Shown here piece after piece: positions 1 through 10,593 of a stretch of 64,000 nucleotides of DNA (position 1 is the first letter of the stretch; every line of letters begins with the position of its first letter). Origin of the DNA: Nocardioides daedukensis (GTDB lineage: Bacteria > Actinomycetota > Actinomycetes > Propionibacteriales > Nocardioidaceae); assembly GCF_013408415.1 (NCBI RefSeq), contig NZ_JACCAA010000001.1, positions 868,001-932,000 on the forward strand. Reading direction: 5' to 3'. The notes beneath the pieces were generated by a model, which was not told the origin of the DNA, made no database searches, and saw only the letters and a list, made by a program, of their open reading frames with translations. Both the position numbers and the translations under genes were made by a program.

Positions 1-1082
1 ACCTCGGCAGCGGCCTTGGCGATGACTCCCCCACGCGTGCGCGGGTTCCAGGTGATCGCCGCCATGTTGTCCAGCTCGTGCGCCTCCGTGGAGGCGACGA
101 TGCGGGCCATCGTCTCCACGGTGATGATCGGATAGGCACCGATGCCCGTCTCCCCCGACAGCATCACCGCATCGGCGCCGTCGAGCACCGCGTTGGCCAC
201 GTCGGAGGCCTCGGCACGCGTCGGCGCCGGCGCGGAGATCATCGACTCCAGCATCTGTGTCGCCACGATCACCGGCTTCGCGTTGCGGCGGGCCTTCTCG
301 ATCAGGCGCTTCTGCAGGAACGGCACGTCCTCGAGCGGGCACTCGACGCCGAGGTCACCCCTCGCGACCATCAGCCCGTCGAATGCCTTCACGATGCCGT
401 CGATGTTCTCGATCGCCTGCGGCTTCTCGATCTTCGCGATCACGGGGACGTGCACGCCCTCCTCGTCCATGATCCGGCGTACGTCGTCAGCGTCGGCCGC
501 ACTGCGCACGAAGCTGAGGGCGATGAAGTCCACCGAGAGGCCGAGCGCGAACCGCAGGTCGGCGATGTCCTTCTCCGAGAGCGCGGGGACGTTCACCGCG
601 ACGCCGGGAAGGTTGATGCCCTTGTGGTTGCTGACCCGGCCACCGACGACGACCTCGGTGACGACATCGGTCCCCTCGACGGCGACCACCTTCAGTCGCA
701 CTTTGCCGTCGTCGATCAAGATCGGATCGCCGGGCCCGACGTCTCCCGGCAGGCCGGCGTACGTCGTGGAGCCGATGCGGGCGTTGCCGGGGACGTCGCG
801 GGTGGTGATGGTCCACTGCTCCCCCGCCATCAACAGCGCAGGACCGTCGGGGAAGAGCCCCAGGCGGATCTTGGGGCCTTGCAGGTCGGCGAAGATGCCC
901 ACACCCCGGCCGGTGTCGTCCGAGGCCTTGCGCACCCGGTGGTAGACCTCGCGGTGGTCCTCGTGCGTGCCGTGGCTCATGTTCAGACGAGCGACGTTCA
1001 TCCCGGCGTCGACCAGGTTCCGGATCGCTTCGGGTGTCGAGGTTGCTGGGCCCAGGGTGCAGACGATCTTTGCTCTACGCAC
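1..1082 (-). CDS. pyk: Pyruvate kinase, C-terminus cut off by the window edge
   Basis: Pyruvate kinase converts phosphoenolpyruvate and ADP to pyruvate and ATP, the last step of glycolysis. The minus strand reads from a GTG start as VRRAKIVCTLGPATST, followed by the family's MNVARLNMSHG stretch. At the window edge it reads AAITWNPRTRGGVIAKAAAE. About 360 of the usual 470-480 residues are visible, so the catalytic barrel is present and the C-terminal allosteric domain lies outside. The GTG at 1082 matches the family N-terminus. It sits 6 nt downstream of a TAGGGT -10 box, so the mRNA is probably leaderless and the gene is transcribed separately from gltBD upstream. Confidence 0.95.
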   Translation of the reverse strand, partial: MRRAKIVCTLGPATSTPEAIRNLVDAGMNVARLNMSHGTHEDHREVYHRVRKASDDTGRGVGIFADLQGPKIRLGLFPDGPALLMAGEQWTITTRDVPGNARIGSTTYAGLPGDVGPGDPILIDDGKVRLKVVAVEGTDVVTEVVVGGRVSNHKGINLPGVAVNVPALSEKDIADLRFALGLSVDFIALSFVRSAADADDVRRIMDEEGVHVPVIAKIEKPQAIENIDGIVKAFDGLMVARGDLGVECPLEDVPFLQKRLIEKARRNAKPVIVATQMLESMISAPAPTRAEASDVANAVLDGADAVMLSGETGIGAYPIITVETMARIVASTEAHELDNMAAITWNPRTRGGVIAKAAAE

Positions 1083-1088
1083 ACCTTG

Positions 1089-1094
1089 ACCCTA
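1089..1094 (-). promoter_or_regulatory. Candidate -10 box of leaderless pyk promoter
   Basis: TAGGGT on the minus strand ends 6 nt before the GTG start of pyk. That spacing places the transcription start on the start codon itself. No convincing -35 box is seen. Confidence 0.5.
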
Positions 1095-1134
1095 TCGCTC
1101 GTGTGGGCCGAGGCCCTGTTGCCCGCCCAGATGA

Positions 1135-1229
1135 CACCGGACCGCCATGTGCTAGCCACTTTCGCTTCGAGCACATGACGGTCCGGTGATGACCCAATGA
1201 GAAGGCCCAGTGAGACGGCCCAGTGAGAC
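1135..1229. repeat. Inverted repeat plus three 13-bp tandem repeats between gltD and pyk
   Basis: Arms at 1135-1153 and 1170-1188 (19 bp, one mismatch) can form a hairpin with a 16-nt loop. Next to it are two perfect copies of GGCCCAGTGAGAC (1204-1216 and 1217-1229) and a degenerate copy (1191-1203, 10 of 13 matching). The hairpin lies about 50 nt past the gltD stop and could be its terminator, but no T-tract follows the stem. Confidence 0.6.
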
Positions 1230-1238
1230 GGCTGCGGC

Positions 1239-2717
1239 TCAGACCACCAGCGGCCGAGCCGTGGGCGGGATCGGCGCCGGCAGGTTGGTCGAACCGTTGA
1301 GGAACTCGTCCACCGCAGCCGCGGCGGAGCGTCCCTCGGCGATCGCCCACACGATGAGCGACTGGCCGCGACCGACATCGCCGGCCACGAACACTCCCTC
1401 GACCGATGATGAGTAGGAGTTGTCGCGTGCGACGTTCTTCCGCTCGTCCAGCTCCACTCCGAGCTGGTCAATCAGCCCGTCGGTCTCGGGGCCGGTGAAG
1501 CCCATCGCGAACAGCACGAGCTCGGCCGGGATCTCCCGCTCGGTGCCCTCGACCTCGCTCAGCCTGCCGTCCTGCATGACCACGTCGACCAGGAGCAGCG
1601 CCCGGACGTTGCCGTCCTCGTCACCGATGAACTTCTTGGTGGACACGGCATAGACCCGTTCGCCACCCTCCTCGTGGGCCGAGGAGACCTTGAAGGTCAT
1701 CGGATAGGTCGGCCACGGCTGGTTCGACGGACGCTCCGCGGGCGGCTGCGGCATGATCTCGAGCTGGGTGATCGATGCTGCACCGTGACGGATCGAGGTC
1801 CCGAGGCAGTCCGCTCCGGTGTCACCGCCACCGATGATCACGACGTTCTTGCCGTCGGCCCGGATCTGCTCCGAGCCGTCGGAGGTCGCCGGCTCGCCGA
1901 GCGAGGCCCGGTTCGACTGCGGCAGGAACTCCATGGCCTGGTGGATGCCGGCGAGCTCCCTGCCCTCGATCGGCAGGTCGCGCGGCGTGGTCGAGCCCAT
2001 GGCGAGCACGACCGCGTCATAGCGGTCACGCAGCTCGTTGCCGGTGATCTCCTCGCCGACGTTCACGCCCGCCCGGAAGACGGTTCCCTCGCGGCGCATC
2101 TGGTCGAGGCGACGGTCCAGGTGCTGCTTCTCCATCTTGAACTCGGGGATGCCGTAGCGCAGCAGGCCACCGATCTTGTCGGCGCGCTCGTAGACCGCGA
2201 CGGTGTGACCCGCGCGGGTGAGCTGCTGTGCGGCAGCCAGGCCCGCGGGACCGGAGCCGATCACGGCGACGGTCTTCCCGGTCAGCCACTCCGGCGGCTG
2301 GGGCCGGACGAAGCCCGACTCCCATGCCTTGTCGATGATCGAGACCTCGACGTTCTTGATGGTCACCGGGTCCTGGTTGATGCCCAGGACACAGGCCGTC
2401 TCGCACGGTGCCGGGCAGAGCCGACCGGTGAACTCCGGGAAGTTGTTCGTCGCGTGAAGTCGGTCGATCGCGCCTTCCCAGTCGTCGCGCCAGACCAGGT
2501 CGTTCCACTCGGGAATGATGTTCCCGAGCGGGCAGCCCTGGTGGCAGAACGGGATCCCGCAGTCCATGCAGCGACCGGCCTGCTTGGTGATGATCGGCAG
2601 CAGGGCCCGCCCGGCTCCACCGGGGTAGACCTCGTTCCAGTCCTTGACCCGCTCGTCGACGGGACGGCGGTTTGCAACCTCGCGGCCTTCCTTCAGAAAG
2701 CCCTTGGGGTCAGCCAT
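1239..2717 (-). CDS. gltD: Glutamate synthase (NADPH) small subunit
   Basis: GltD oxidises NADPH and passes electrons through FAD and iron-sulfur clusters to GltB for glutamate formation. The 492-residue protein starts [14 protein letters not shown]. It has an N-terminal Cys-rich cluster region ([22 protein letters not shown], then [15 protein letters not shown]), an FAD Rossmann motif ([12 protein letters not shown]) near residue 150 and a second dinucleotide fold ([12 protein letters not shown]) near 290. It ends with a typical [26 protein letters not shown] segment. The ATG is preceded by GGAGG with 6 nt spacing. Its first 8 bases overlap the end of gltB, so the two subunits are translationally coupled. 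A longer in-frame extension into gltB has no support. Confidence 0.96.
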   Translation of the reverse strand: MADPKGFLKEGREVANRRPVDERVKDWNEVYPGGAGRALLPIITKQAGRCMDCGIPFCHQGCPLGNIIPEWNDLVWRDDWEGAIDRLHATNNFPEFTGRLCPAPCETACVLGINQDPVTIKNVEVSIIDKAWESGFVRPQPPEWLTGKTVAVIGSGPAGLAAAQQLTRAGHTVAVYERADKIGGLLRYGIPEFKMEKQHLDRRLDQMRREGTVFRAGVNVGEEITGNELRDRYDAVVLAMGSTTPRDLPIEGRELAGIHQAMEFLPQSNRASLGEPATSDGSEQIRADGKNVVIIGGGDTGADCLGTSIRHGAASITQLEIMPQPPAERPSNQPWPTYPMTFKVSSAHEEGGERVYAVSTKKFIGDEDGNVRALLLVDVVMQDGRLSEVEGTEREIPAELVLFAMGFTGPETDGLIDQLGVELDERKNVARDNSYSSSVEGVFVAGDVGRGQSLIVWAIAEGRSAAAAVDEFLNGSTNLPAPIPPTARPLVV

Positions 2718-5700
2718 GAAGCACCTCCATGATCCGGGCCGCTGCCTGCTCCTCGTCGAGGCCCTCGGCGAGCGCTTCCGCACGCGTCTCGAGGACTCTC
2801 TTGAAGTCGCTGGGCATGACCTCGGTGAAACGGGCAACGTTCGTGGCCCAGTCGGTCAGCAGCTCCTCGGCGACCGTGGATCCGGTCTCCTCGAAGTGCT
2901 TGGTGACAAGCGTGTGCAGCTCCTCGGCGGCCTCGCCCCCGACCGGCCCGAGCTCGACGAGCTCCGGGTTGACCCGGCCCTCGTCGATGTCGAGCACGAA
3001 GGCGTAGCCACCCGACATACCGGCCGCGAAGTTGCGTCCGGTCGGGCCGAGGATCACCACACGACCACCGGTCATGTATTCACAGCCATGGTCGCCCACG
3101 CCTTCGACCACCAGGGAGGCACCCGAGTTGCGCACCGCGAAGCGTTCGCCGGCCTGTCCCCGCAGGAACACCTCGCCCGACGTGGCTCCGTAGCCGATCG
3201 TGTTCCCGGCGATCACCTGCTGCGAGGCATCGAACGTCGCGGCACGATCGGGGCGTACGACGACCCGTCCGCCCGAGAGTCCCTTGCCGACGTAGTCGTT
3301 GGCGTCGCCCTCGAGGCGCAGCGTGACGCCCTTCGGCACGAAGGCACCGAAGGACTGCCCGGCAGAGCCCGTGAACGTGATGTCGATGGTGTTCTCGGGC
3401 AGGCCCTCACCGCGATACTTCTTGGTGACCTCGTGGCCGAGCATCGTGCCGACGGTCCGGTTCACGTTGCGGACCTCGACCTGGGCACGGACCGGCTCAC
3501 CGTTCTCCAGCGCGGGAGCGGCTATCCGGATCAGCTCGTTGTCGAGCGCCTTGTCCAGACCGTGGTCCTGGCCGGTGGTATTGCGACGAGCGGCGCCCTC
3601 GGGAAGTGCCGGGACGTGCAGGATCGGCGTCAGGTCGAGACCCGAGGCCTTCCAGTGACCGACAGCCTTCTCCACGTCGAGCGACTCGACCTGGCCCACG
3701 GCCTCGTCGATGGAGCGGAAGCCGAGCTCGGCCAGCAGCTCGCGCACCTCTTCAGCGATGTAGGTGAAGAAGTTGACGACGTACTCCGCCTTGCCGCTGT
3801 AGCGCTCACGCAGGACGGGGTTCTGCGTCGCGACGCCCACCGGGCAGGTGTCGAGGTGGCACACCCGCATCATGATGCAGCCGGAGACCACCAGTGGCGC
3901 GGTGGCGAAGCCGAACTCCTCGGCCCCCAGCAACGCAGCGATGACCACGTCGCGCCCGGTCTTCAGCTGGCCGTCGGTCTGTACGACGATGCGGTCGCGC
4001 AGGTTGTTCAGCAACAGCGTCTGCTGGGTCTCGGCCAGGCCGAGCTCCCAGGGACCACCGGCGTGCTTGAGCGACGTGAGCGGCGATGCGCCGGTCCCGC
4101 CGTCGTGGCCGGAGACGAGCACCACGTCCGCGTGCGCCTTCGAGACGCCTGCCGCGACGGTGCCCACGCCGACCTCTGCCACCAGCTTCACGTGGACCCG
4201 AGCCACCGGATTGGCGTTCTTCAGGTCGTGGATCAGCTGTGCGAGGTCCTCGATGGAGTAGATGTCGTGGTGCGGCGGCGGCGAGATCAGGCCCACGCCG
4301 GGCGTGCTGTGCCGGGTCTTGGCCACCCACGGGTAGACCTTGTGACCGGGCAGCTGACCACCCTCGCCGGGCTTGGCACCCTGCGCCATCTTGATCTGGA
4401 TGTCGTCGGAGTTGGTCAGGTATTCCGAGGTGACCCCGAATCGACCGGACGCGACCTGCTTGATCGACGAGCGACGGGTCGGGTCATAGAGGCGCTCGGG
4501 GTCCTCACCACCCTCGCCGGTGTTCGACTTGCCGCCGAGCTGGTTCATCGCGATCGCCAGCGTCTCGTGCGCCTCCATGCTGATCGAGCCATAGGACATG
4601 GCACCGGTGGAGAAGCGCTTGACGATCTCGGAGACCGGCTCGACCTCGTCGATCGGGATCGGCTGGCGGCCTGCCGACTCCGCGTCCTTGAACTTGAAGA
4701 GCCCGCGCAGGGTCATCAGCCGTTCGGACTGCTCGTTGACGCGAGCGGTGTACTCCTTGAACACGTCGTAGCGGCCGGCACGCGTCGAGTGCTGGAGCCT
4801 GAAGACAGTCTCCGGGTCGAACAGGTGCGGCTCGCCGTCACGACGCCACTGGTACTCGCCGCCGATCTTCAGCTCGCGCTGCGCGGCCTGGATGCCGCTG
4901 ACCGGGTAGGCGATGTCGTGACGCATCTTGACCTCGCGGGCGATCTCCTCGATGCCGATGCCGCCCAGCTTCGAGGTGGTGCCGGTGAAGTACTTGTCGA
5001 TGACCTCTTGGGAGAGGCCGACCGCCTCGAAGATCTGGGCACCGGTGTAGGAGGCCACCGTGGAGACGCCCATCTTGGACATCACCTTGAGCACGCCCTT
5101 GCCCAGTGACTTCACCAGGTTGCGGACCGCCTGCTCGGGCTCGGCCTTGACGTAGTAACCCTCGCGGGCGAGGTCCTCGACGGACTCCATCGCCAGGTAG
5201 GGGTTGACGGCCGCGGCGCCGAAGCCGACCAGCAGGGCCACGTGGTGGACCTCGCGGACGTCACCGGCCTCGACGATCAGGCCGACCTGGGTGCGGGTCT
5301 TCTCGCGGACCAGGTGGTGGTGCACGGCAGCGGTCAGCAGCAGCGACGGGATCGGTGCCTTGAACTGGTCCGCGTGCCGGTCCGAGAGGACGATGATGCG
5401 GGCCCCGTCGGCGATCGCGTCGGAGACCTCCTGGCAGATCTCGTCGATCCGCGCCGCCATCGCCGGTGCACCCTCCTCGACCTCGTAGAGGCCGCGCGAG
5501 ACGTGGGTGATGAACCCGGGCATGTCACCGTCACGGTTGATGTGACGGATCTTGGCGAGGTCGTCGTTGTCGATCACCGGGAACGGGAGCACGACCTGGC
5601 GGCACGAGGCCGGGGTCGGCTCGAGCAGGTTGGACTCCGGCCCGATGGTGCCGTTGAGCGAGGTGACCAGCTCTTCGCGGATCGCATCGAGCGGTGGGTT

Positions 5701-7242
5701 GGTGACCTGCGCGAAGAGCTGCGCGAAGTAGTCGAAGAGCAACCGGGGCTTCTCCGACAGCGCAGCGATCGGCGAGTCCGTCCCCATCGAGCCAATCGGC
5801 TCGGCGGCGGTGTTCGCCATCGGGGTCAGCAGGACCCGCAGCTCCTCCTCGGTGTAGCCGAAGATCTGCTGGCGCCGGGTGACCGAGGCGTGCGTGTGCA
5901 CGATGTGCTCGCGGTTCGGCACGTCGTTGAGGTGGATCAGGCCGGCGTGCAGCCACTCCTCGTAGGGGTTCTCGGTGGCGAGGGAGGTCTTGATCTCCTC
6001 GTCCTCGATGATCCGGTGCTCGTCGGTGTCGACCAGGAACATCTTGCCGGGCTGCAGGCGACCCTTGCGGACCACGGTGGCCGGGTCGATGTCGAGCACC
6101 CCGACCTCGGAGGCCAGCACGACGAGACCGTCGTCGGTGACCCAGTAGCGGGAGGGTCGCAGGCCGTTGCGGTCCAGCACGGCGCCGACCTGGGCACCGT
6201 CGGTGAAGACGACACAAGCCGGTCCGTCCCAGGGCTCCATCATCGCGGAGTGGAACTCGTAGAAGGCGCGACGCTTCGCGTCCATCTCGGTGTGGTTCTC
6301 CCACGCCTCGGGGATCATCATCAGCACCGAGTGCGGCAGCGAGCGGCCACCCATGTGCAGGAGCTCGAGCACCTCGTCGAAGGATGCGGAGTCGGATGCA
6401 CCCGGGGTGCAGATCGGGTACAGGCGCTCGAGGTCGCCGGGGATCAGGTCCGAGGACAGCAGCGCCTCGCGGGCCCGCATCCAGTTCCGGTTGCCCATCA
6501 CGGTGTTGATCTCACCGTTGTGGGCGATGAAGCGGAACGGGTGCGACAGCGGCCAGCTCGGGAAGGTGTTGGTCGAGAACCGCGAGTGGACCACGGCCAC
6601 GGCCGAGGCGACCCGCTCGTCGACGAGGTCGGGGAAGACCTGGTCGAGCTGCTCGGTGGTGAGCATGCCCTTGTAGGCGATGGTGCGCGAGGAGAGCGAG
6701 GGGAAGTAGACATCCGTCTCGCGCTCGGAGCGCTTGCGCAGCACGAAGGCCAGGCGCTCCAGCGCCATCCCGGTGACCCGCTGCCCGTCACCTGCGACGA
6801 AGATCTGCTGGAAGGCAGGCATGCAGTCCAGTGCGGTCTGCCCGAGGGGCTCGGAGTTGGTGGGCACCTCGCGCCATCCGAGCAGCTTCAGGCCCTCCTC
6901 GGCGGCGATCTGGCTGATCTGCTCGCGGGTCTTGGCGACCTGCTCGGCGTCACCGGGCAGGAAGGCCGTGCCGACGGCGTACGAGCCGGCCACGGGTAGT
7001 TCGAAGTCCACGACGTCACGGAAGAACGCGTCGGGCACCTGCATCAGGATGCCTGCGCCGTCACCCGAGTTGGGTTCGGCACCTGCGGCACCACGGTGCT
7101 CGAGGTTGCGAAGTGCGGTCAGCGCCTTCGACACGATGTCATGGCTGGCCACGCCGGTCAGGGTGGCTACGAAGGCAACGCCGCACGCATCGTGCTCGTT
7201 GGTTCCGTCGTAGAGACCCTGAGGCGGAGGGAATGCATGCAT
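2710..7242 (-). CDS. gltB: Glutamate synthase (NADPH) large subunit
   Basis: The large subunit of GOGAT hydrolyses glutamine and channels ammonia to 2-oxoglutarate to give glutamate. It is full length (1510 residues). Cys20, in [11 protein letters not shown], should become the N-terminal nucleophile of the class II glutaminase domain after a short propeptide is removed. The central and FMN-binding synthase domains follow ([14 protein letters not shown], then [26 protein letters not shown]). An iron-sulfur cysteine cluster comes next ([19 protein letters not shown]), and the C-terminus is a GXGXG beta-helix domain. The ATG has a GGGAG site 6 nt upstream, inside a 225-bp intergenic region with a candidate promoter. 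Neighbour gltD overlaps its 3' end. Confidence 0.97.
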   Translation of the reverse strand: MHAFPPPQGLYDGTNEHDACGVAFVATLTGVASHDIVSKALTALRNLEHRGAAGAEPNSGDGAGILMQVPDAFFRDVVDFELPVAGSYAVGTAFLPGDAEQVAKTREQISQIAAEEGLKLLGWREVPTNSEPLGQTALDCMPAFQQIFVAGDGQRVTGMALERLAFVLRKRSERETDVYFPSLSSRTIAYKGMLTTEQLDQVFPDLVDERVASAVAVVHSRFSTNTFPSWPLSHPFRFIAHNGEINTVMGNRNWMRAREALLSSDLIPGDLERLYPICTPGASDSASFDEVLELLHMGGRSLPHSVLMMIPEAWENHTEMDAKRRAFYEFHSAMMEPWDGPACVVFTDGAQVGAVLDRNGLRPSRYWVTDDGLVVLASEVGVLDIDPATVVRKGRLQPGKMFLVDTDEHRIIEDEEIKTSLATENPYEEWLHAGLIHLNDVPNREHIVHTHASVTRRQQIFGYTEEELRVLLTPMANTAAEPIGSMGTDSPIAALSEKPRLLFDYFAQLFAQVTNPPLDAIREELVTSLNGTIGPESNLLEPTPASCRQVVLPFPVIDNDDLAKIRHINRDGDMPGFITHVSRGLYEVEEGAPAMAARIDEICQEVSDAIADGARIIVLSDRHADQFKAPIPSLLLTAAVHHHLVREKTRTQVGLIVEAGDVREVHHVALLVGFGAAAVNPYLAMESVEDLAREGYYVKAEPEQAVRNLVKSLGKGVLKVMSKMGVSTVASYTGAQIFEAVGLSQEVIDKYFTGTTSKLGGIGIEEIAREVKMRHDIAYPVSGIQAAQRELKIGGEYQWRRDGEPHLFDPETVFRLQHSTRAGRYDVFKEYTARVNEQSERLMTLRGLFKFKDAESAGRQPIPIDEVEPVSEIVKRFSTGAMSYGSISMEAHETLAIAMNQLGGKSNTGEGGEDPERLYDPTRRSSIKQVASGRFGVTSEYLTNSDDIQIKMAQGAKPGEGGQLPGHKVYPWVAKTRHSTPGVGLISPPPHHDIYSIEDLAQLIHDLKNANPVARVHVKLVAEVGVGTVAAGVSKAHADVVLVSGHDGGTGASPLTSLKHAGGPWELGLAETQQTLLLNNLRDRIVVQTDGQLKTGRDVVIAALLGAEEFGFATAPLVVSGCIMMRVCHLDTCPVGVATQNPVLRERYSGKAEYVVNFFTYIAEEVRELLAELGFRSIDEAVGQVESLDVEKAVGHWKASGLDLTPILHVPALPEGAARRNTTGQDHGLDKALDNELIRIAAPALENGEPVRAQVEVRNVNRTVGTMLGHEVTKKYRGEGLPENTIDITFTGSAGQSFGAFVPKGVTLRLEGDANDYVGKGLSGGRVVVRPDRAATFDASQQVIAGNTIGYGATSGEVFLRGQAGERFAVRNSGASLVVEGVGDHGCEYMTGGRVVILGPTGRNFAAGMSGGYAFVLDIDEGRVNPELVELGPVGGEAAEELHTLVTKHFEETGSTVAEELLTDWATNVARFTEVMPSDFKRVLETRAEALAEGLDEEQAAARIMEVLHG

Positions 7243-7337
7243 GGCATTCTCCCGTCGTCATCTGCGCCGGTCCGGTGTGCGGATCCGGCGAACTGGCAGT
7301 GAAAGAGGTGAATCTTTGCTGCAGGGGACGACACTGG

Positions 7338-7358
7338 CCCTCGCGGAGGGAAACAATA
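7338..7358 (-). promoter_or_regulatory. Candidate gltB promoter region
   Basis: On the minus strand TATTGT (7353-7358) is a plausible -10 box about 110 bp upstream of the gltB start. A small hairpin (CCCTC/GAGGG, 7338-7350) follows at the expected start of transcription. No good -35 box is visible, so this is tentative. Confidence 0.35.
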
Positions 7359-7390
7359 ACACCCCGATGGGGTCCGAAAACACGCTCGCG

Positions 7391-7465
7391 CTCGCCCCGA
7401 GGGGGCGAGTGACCCTCATCTCACGCGTGGCGGCGGGTCAGGCGGATCCATCCGGAACCCGCCTG
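7391..7465 (-). terminator. Two candidate hairpins downstream of the VIT-family gene
   Basis: CAGGCGG (7439-7445) can pair with CCGCCTG (7459-7465) right after the stop of the VIT-family gene. Further on, CTCGCCCC (7391-7398) pairs with GGGGCGAG (7402-7409) around a 3-nt loop. A short T-run on the minus strand (7377-7380) follows the second stem after about 10 nt. Either could end transcription before the gltB promoter. Confidence 0.35.
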
Positions 7466-7467
7466 GA

Positions 7468-8190
7468 TCACCCGACTGCTCCGCCGACTCCCATGCCCAC
7501 CAGATAGGTCACCGCGAAGGCGACGCCGCCCAGCGCGACCTGTCGTCCGCCGCCGAACCACCACTGGCGACTGGTCACCCGGGTCACCACCGCGCCGCAG
7601 ATGAACAGGGCCACGAGTGTGGCGACCATCGCCGGCCAGAGGCTGGTGACGCCGAACAGGAACGGCAGGACCGGGACCAGCGCTCCGACCGCGAAGGCGA
7701 CGAAGGACGATCCGGCCGCGACGTACGGCGAGGAGAGCTCGCTCGGGTTGATCCCGAACTCCTCCATCGAGTGCACGGCGACCGCCGTGTCGACGTCGCG
7801 ATGGACCTGGGCCGCGACCTCCTTGGCCAACGACTCCTCCAGCCCCCTGTCGGCCAGCATCGCGGCGAGCTCGGCCTGCTCGGCGCCCGGGTTCTCGATG
7901 ATCTCCCGGCGCTCCTTGGCCACCTCGAACTCGGCCGCCTCCGCCTGGCTGGCCACCGAGGCGTATTCGCCGGCCGCCATCGAGAACGCCCCGGCGGCGA
8001 GCCCGGCCAGGCCCGCGAGCACGACGGCGGAGGCGCCGTCGGCGCTGCGGGTCCCGCCCGCGACCCCGGCGATCAACGCCGCGTTGGAGACCAGTCCGTC
8101 CATCGCGCCGAAGACAGCCGGCCGGAGCCAGCCCCCGGTGACGTCGGCGTGCTCATGCCCGACCACGTGTGCTGCTGGAAGATCGCCCAT
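7468..8190 (-). CDS. VIT1/CCC1-family membrane transporter (iron or manganese)
   Basis: The 240-residue protein resembles VIT1/CCC1-type transporters, which move Fe2+ or Mn2+ across membranes. Visible family features are the first helix with FGAMDGLVSNAALIAGVAGG, the GAFSMAAGEYASVASQAE stretch, and a charged middle part (EVAKERREIIENP, then LADRGLEESLAKEVAAQVHRDVD) that matches the metal-binding cytosolic helices. Three more helices end the protein. I chose ATG 8190 over an in-frame GTG at 8226, because a TAGTTT -10 box lies 7 nt upstream and no ribosome-binding site is seen, which fits leaderless expression. The substrate metal cannot be told from sequence. Confidence 0.88.
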   Translation of the reverse strand: MGDLPAAHVVGHEHADVTGGWLRPAVFGAMDGLVSNAALIAGVAGGTRSADGASAVVLAGLAGLAAGAFSMAAGEYASVASQAEAAEFEVAKERREIIENPGAEQAELAAMLADRGLEESLAKEVAAQVHRDVDTAVAVHSMEEFGINPSELSSPYVAAGSSFVAFAVGALVPVLPFLFGVTSLWPAMVATLVALFICGAVVTRVTSRQWWFGGGRQVALGGVAFAVTYLVGMGVGGAVG

Positions 8191-8197
8191 GGTGGTG

Positions 8198-8203
8198 AAA
8201 CTA
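8198..8203 (-). promoter_or_regulatory. Candidate -10 box of leaderless VIT-family gene
   Basis: TAGTTT on the minus strand ends 7 nt before ATG 8190, consistent with a leaderless transcript separate from lgt. Confidence 0.45.
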
Positions 8204-8238
8204 GCCCGCGACGGCGATCTCGTCACCGAAGGCGAGGC

Positions 8239-9186
8239 TCACCTGTCGGACTGCTCAGGGTCAACTCCACCGTCGGCGCCCCGGTCCGCGTCACGCGTTG
8301 GAGCAGGGGCTGCGTCCGCTGACTCGCCAGCAGCGTCATCCACGGACTCGGCGGCCGGGTCGAGGAAGACGCTCTCCTCGCGTCCCGGGCGGCGCTTCGT
8401 GGACCAGATGAAGTAGGCGACCGAGAGGACGAACAGGATGATCGAGGTCCACACGTTGAGTCGCAGGCCGAAGACGTCGTCCATCTGTACGTCGTCGATG
8501 CGGATGTACTCGATCCAGCCACGCCCCAGCGTATAGCCGGCGACGTAGAGCGCCATCACCCGGCCGAAGCCGAGCTTGAACTTGGCGTCGGCCCAGATCA
8601 GGATCCCGAAGATACCGAGGTTCCACACGCACTCATAGAGGAACGTGGGGTGGAAGGTGTCGTGGTCGAGATAACCCGTCGGCCGGTTGGCGACGTCGAT
8701 CTCGAGGCCCCAGGGCTTGTCGGTCGGCTTGCCGAAGAGCTCCTGGTTGAAGTAGTTCCCCCAGCGGCCGAATGCCTGGGCAAGCAGCACGCCCGGGGCC
8801 AGCGAGTCGAGGATCGGGGTGAACCTCAGGCCCATCGTGCGGGCACCGATGAAGGCACCGAGCGCGCCGAGCGCGATCGCGCCCCAGATGCTCAGGCCAC
8901 CGCGCCACACGTACAGCGCGGTGATCGGGTCCTTCCCCTCACCGAAGTAGAGGTGGTAGTCCGAGATCACGTGGTAGAGCCGGGCGCCGACCAGTCCGAA
9001 GGGAATCGCCCAGATCGCGATGTCCTGGATCTGCCCCGGCTTGCCGCCGCGGGCGACCCAGCGCTTCTCGCCGACCCAGATCGCGGCGACCACGCCGAGG
9101 ATGATGCACAGGGCGTAGGCCCGGATCGGGAGGGGCCCGAGCTCCCAGACCGAGTCGGAGGGGCTCGGGATGGACTGCAGGATCAT
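8239..9186 (-). CDS. lgt: Prolipoprotein diacylglyceryl transferase
   Basis: Lgt moves diacylglycerol from phosphatidylglycerol onto the lipobox cysteine of prolipoproteins in the plasma membrane, the first step of lipoprotein maturation. The 315-residue protein has the early segment LGPLPIRAYALCIILGVV, an HVISDYHLYF segment, and the family signature GRWGNYFNQELFG near residue 140. Seven or so membrane helices are visible. The last 50 residues form an Asp/Ala-rich cytoplasmic tail that varies in this family. The start overlaps the stop of the SCO1-like lipoprotein gene by ATGA, so a probable Lgt substrate is encoded just upstream. The partner enzyme LspA lies at 34.7 kb. Confidence 0.96.
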   Translation of the reverse strand: MILQSIPSPSDSVWELGPLPIRAYALCIILGVVAAIWVGEKRWVARGGKPGQIQDIAIWAIPFGLVGARLYHVISDYHLYFGEGKDPITALYVWRGGLSIWGAIALGALGAFIGARTMGLRFTPILDSLAPGVLLAQAFGRWGNYFNQELFGKPTDKPWGLEIDVANRPTGYLDHDTFHPTFLYECVWNLGIFGILIWADAKFKLGFGRVMALYVAGYTLGRGWIEYIRIDDVQMDDVFGLRLNVWTSIILFVLSVAYFIWSTKRRPGREESVFLDPAAESVDDAAGESADAAPAPTRDADRGADGGVDPEQSDR

Positions 9187-9803
9187 GAATCCGCCTTCAG
9201 CAGGGTGGAGATGTCACGCGCGAAGACCGCGGACGAGGTGTCCTGGCCCCAGAACATCGGGATCTCGTCGTTCTCGTCCACCAGGAAGACCTGGGTGCCG
9301 TGGGTGACGTCGTACCCACCGCTGGGCAGCTTCTCGCCCTTCTCGATGGCCACCTTGAACGCCTTGCCCAGCTCGAGGATCCGGTCCATCTTCGCCGTCG
9401 CACCGATGAACGTCGGGTCGAAGCGCTCGAGGTAGTCCCCCAGCACCTTCTCGGTGTCGCGGGCAGGGTCCGTGGTCACGAAGACGACCTCGACCTGCTT
9501 GCGCTCATCGTCATCGAGACGGGTCATCGCCGAGGCGATGTTGGCCATCACCATCTGGCAGATGTCCGGGCAGTTCGTGTAGCCGAAGAAGACCAGGGTG
9601 ACCGGCTTGGTGGTGCCGTCCGTCAACCGGTAGTCGGCACCGGAGGTGTCCTTCAGGTCAGTGTCCGGAACCACCCAGGGAGTGCCCACGTCGCTGGACG
9701 ACAGCGGCTTGCTGCCCTCGTCGCCGCCCGAGCAGCCGGTCAGCAGGAGCGCCAGGGCCATCCCCGAGGCAGCGAGGATGCCGGTGCTGTTGCGATCAGC
9801 CAC
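9183..9803 (-). CDS. SCO1/SenC-family lipoprotein (copper chaperone or thiol-disulfide protein)
   Basis: SCO-family proteins deliver copper to, or reduce the CuA site of, cytochrome c oxidase outside the membrane. This 206-residue protein begins with a lipoprotein signal (MALALLLTGCSGGD, lipobox LLTGC). It carries the thioredoxin-fold copper site GYTNCPDICQM, with the CxxxC cysteines, and a distal histidine in GYDVTHGTQVFLVD. The start is GTG 9803, which overlaps the trpA stop in an 8-nt GTGGCTGA, so translation is coupled to the trp genes although the function is unrelated. Its lipobox makes it a likely substrate of Lgt, encoded immediately downstream. Confidence 0.9.
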   Translation of the reverse strand: MADRNSTGILAASGMALALLLTGCSGGDEGSKPLSSSDVGTPWVVPDTDLKDTSGADYRLTDGTTKPVTLVFFGYTNCPDICQMVMANIASAMTRLDDDERKQVEVVFVTTDPARDTEKVLGDYLERFDPTFIGATAKMDRILELGKAFKVAIEKGEKLPSGGYDVTHGTQVFLVDENDEIPMFWGQDTSSAVFARDISTLLKADS

Positions 9804-10593
9804 GGCGTACGCCCCCGGCGAGGTCCTCGGTGAGCGCGCCCAGCGCGGCGAGACCCGCCGCACGGTCCGTACCGGCGTCGAGGAGGGTGCGCACGAACGC
9901 CGACCCGACGATCACGCCGTCGGCGAAGGCTGCGATCTCGGCGGCCTGGTCCCCGTTGGAGACACCCAGCCCCACGCCCACCGGCAGGTCGGAGGTGGCC
10001 TTGGTCCGCGCCACCAGGGGGCCGGCCAGGTCGCTGGTGCTGGTGCGCGCGCCGGTCACCCCCATCACTGCGGTGGCATAGACGAAGCCACGGCTCGCGG
10101 CGGTGGTCATCGCGATCCGCTCGTCGGTCGACGACGGCGAGACCAGGAACACCTTGTCGAGGTCGTGGGCGTCGGCCGCGGCGATCCAGTCCTGGCCGTA
10201 GTCGGGAGTGATGTCGGGGGTGATCAGTCCGGCACCACCCGCGGAGGCGAGGTCGGCTGCGAATCGGTCCACGCCATAGCGCTCGACCGGGTTCCAGTAG
10301 GTCATCACCAGGGTCGGCACACCCGCGGCGGCGACGGCCTCGACCGTGCGCAGGACGTCAGTGATCCGGATGCCACCCTCGAGCGCCTGCTGGGCGGCGG
10401 CCTGGATGGTCGGGCCGTCCATCACCGGATCGCTGTAGGGCAGGCCGATCTCGATCACGTCGCATCCGGCCGCGACCATCGTCCTCATCGCCTCGATGGA
10501 TCCGTCGATGTCGGGGAACCCGGCGGGCAGGTAGCCGACCAGGGCGCTGCGGTTCTCCGTGCGGGCCTTCTCGAAGGCGATCGCGGCGCTCAC
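9796..10593 (-). CDS. trpA: Tryptophan synthase alpha chain
   Basis: TrpA cleaves indole-3-glycerol phosphate to indole and glyceraldehyde 3-phosphate and passes indole to TrpB. The 265-residue TIM barrel shows [19 protein letters not shown], the [22 protein letters not shown] segment with the catalytic Glu and Asp, [10 protein letters not shown], and the phosphate-binding [10 protein letters not shown] and [10 protein letters not shown]. The GTG start overlaps the trpB stop in GTGA. A longer open frame upstream has no family similarity. Confidence 0.96.
   Translation of the reverse strand: MSAAIAFEKARTENRSALVGYLPAGFPDIDGSIEAMRTMVAAGCDVIEIGLPYSDPVMDGPTIQAAAQQALEGGIRITDVLRTVEAVAAAGVPTLVMTYWNPVERYGVDRFAADLASAGGAGLITPDITPDYGQDWIAAADAHDLDKVFLVSPSSTDERIAMTTAASRGFVYATAVMGVTGARTSTSDLAGPLVARTKATSDLPVGVGLGVSNGDQAAEIAAFADGVIVGSAFVRTLLDAGTDRAAGLAALGALTEDLAGGVRRG

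Noticed and set aside
2644..6999. Very long open frames on the plus strand opposite gltB
   Set aside because: They mirror the codon structure of gltB in GC-rich DNA. The translations are rich in Arg, His, Asp and Val without domains, and gltB is certain.
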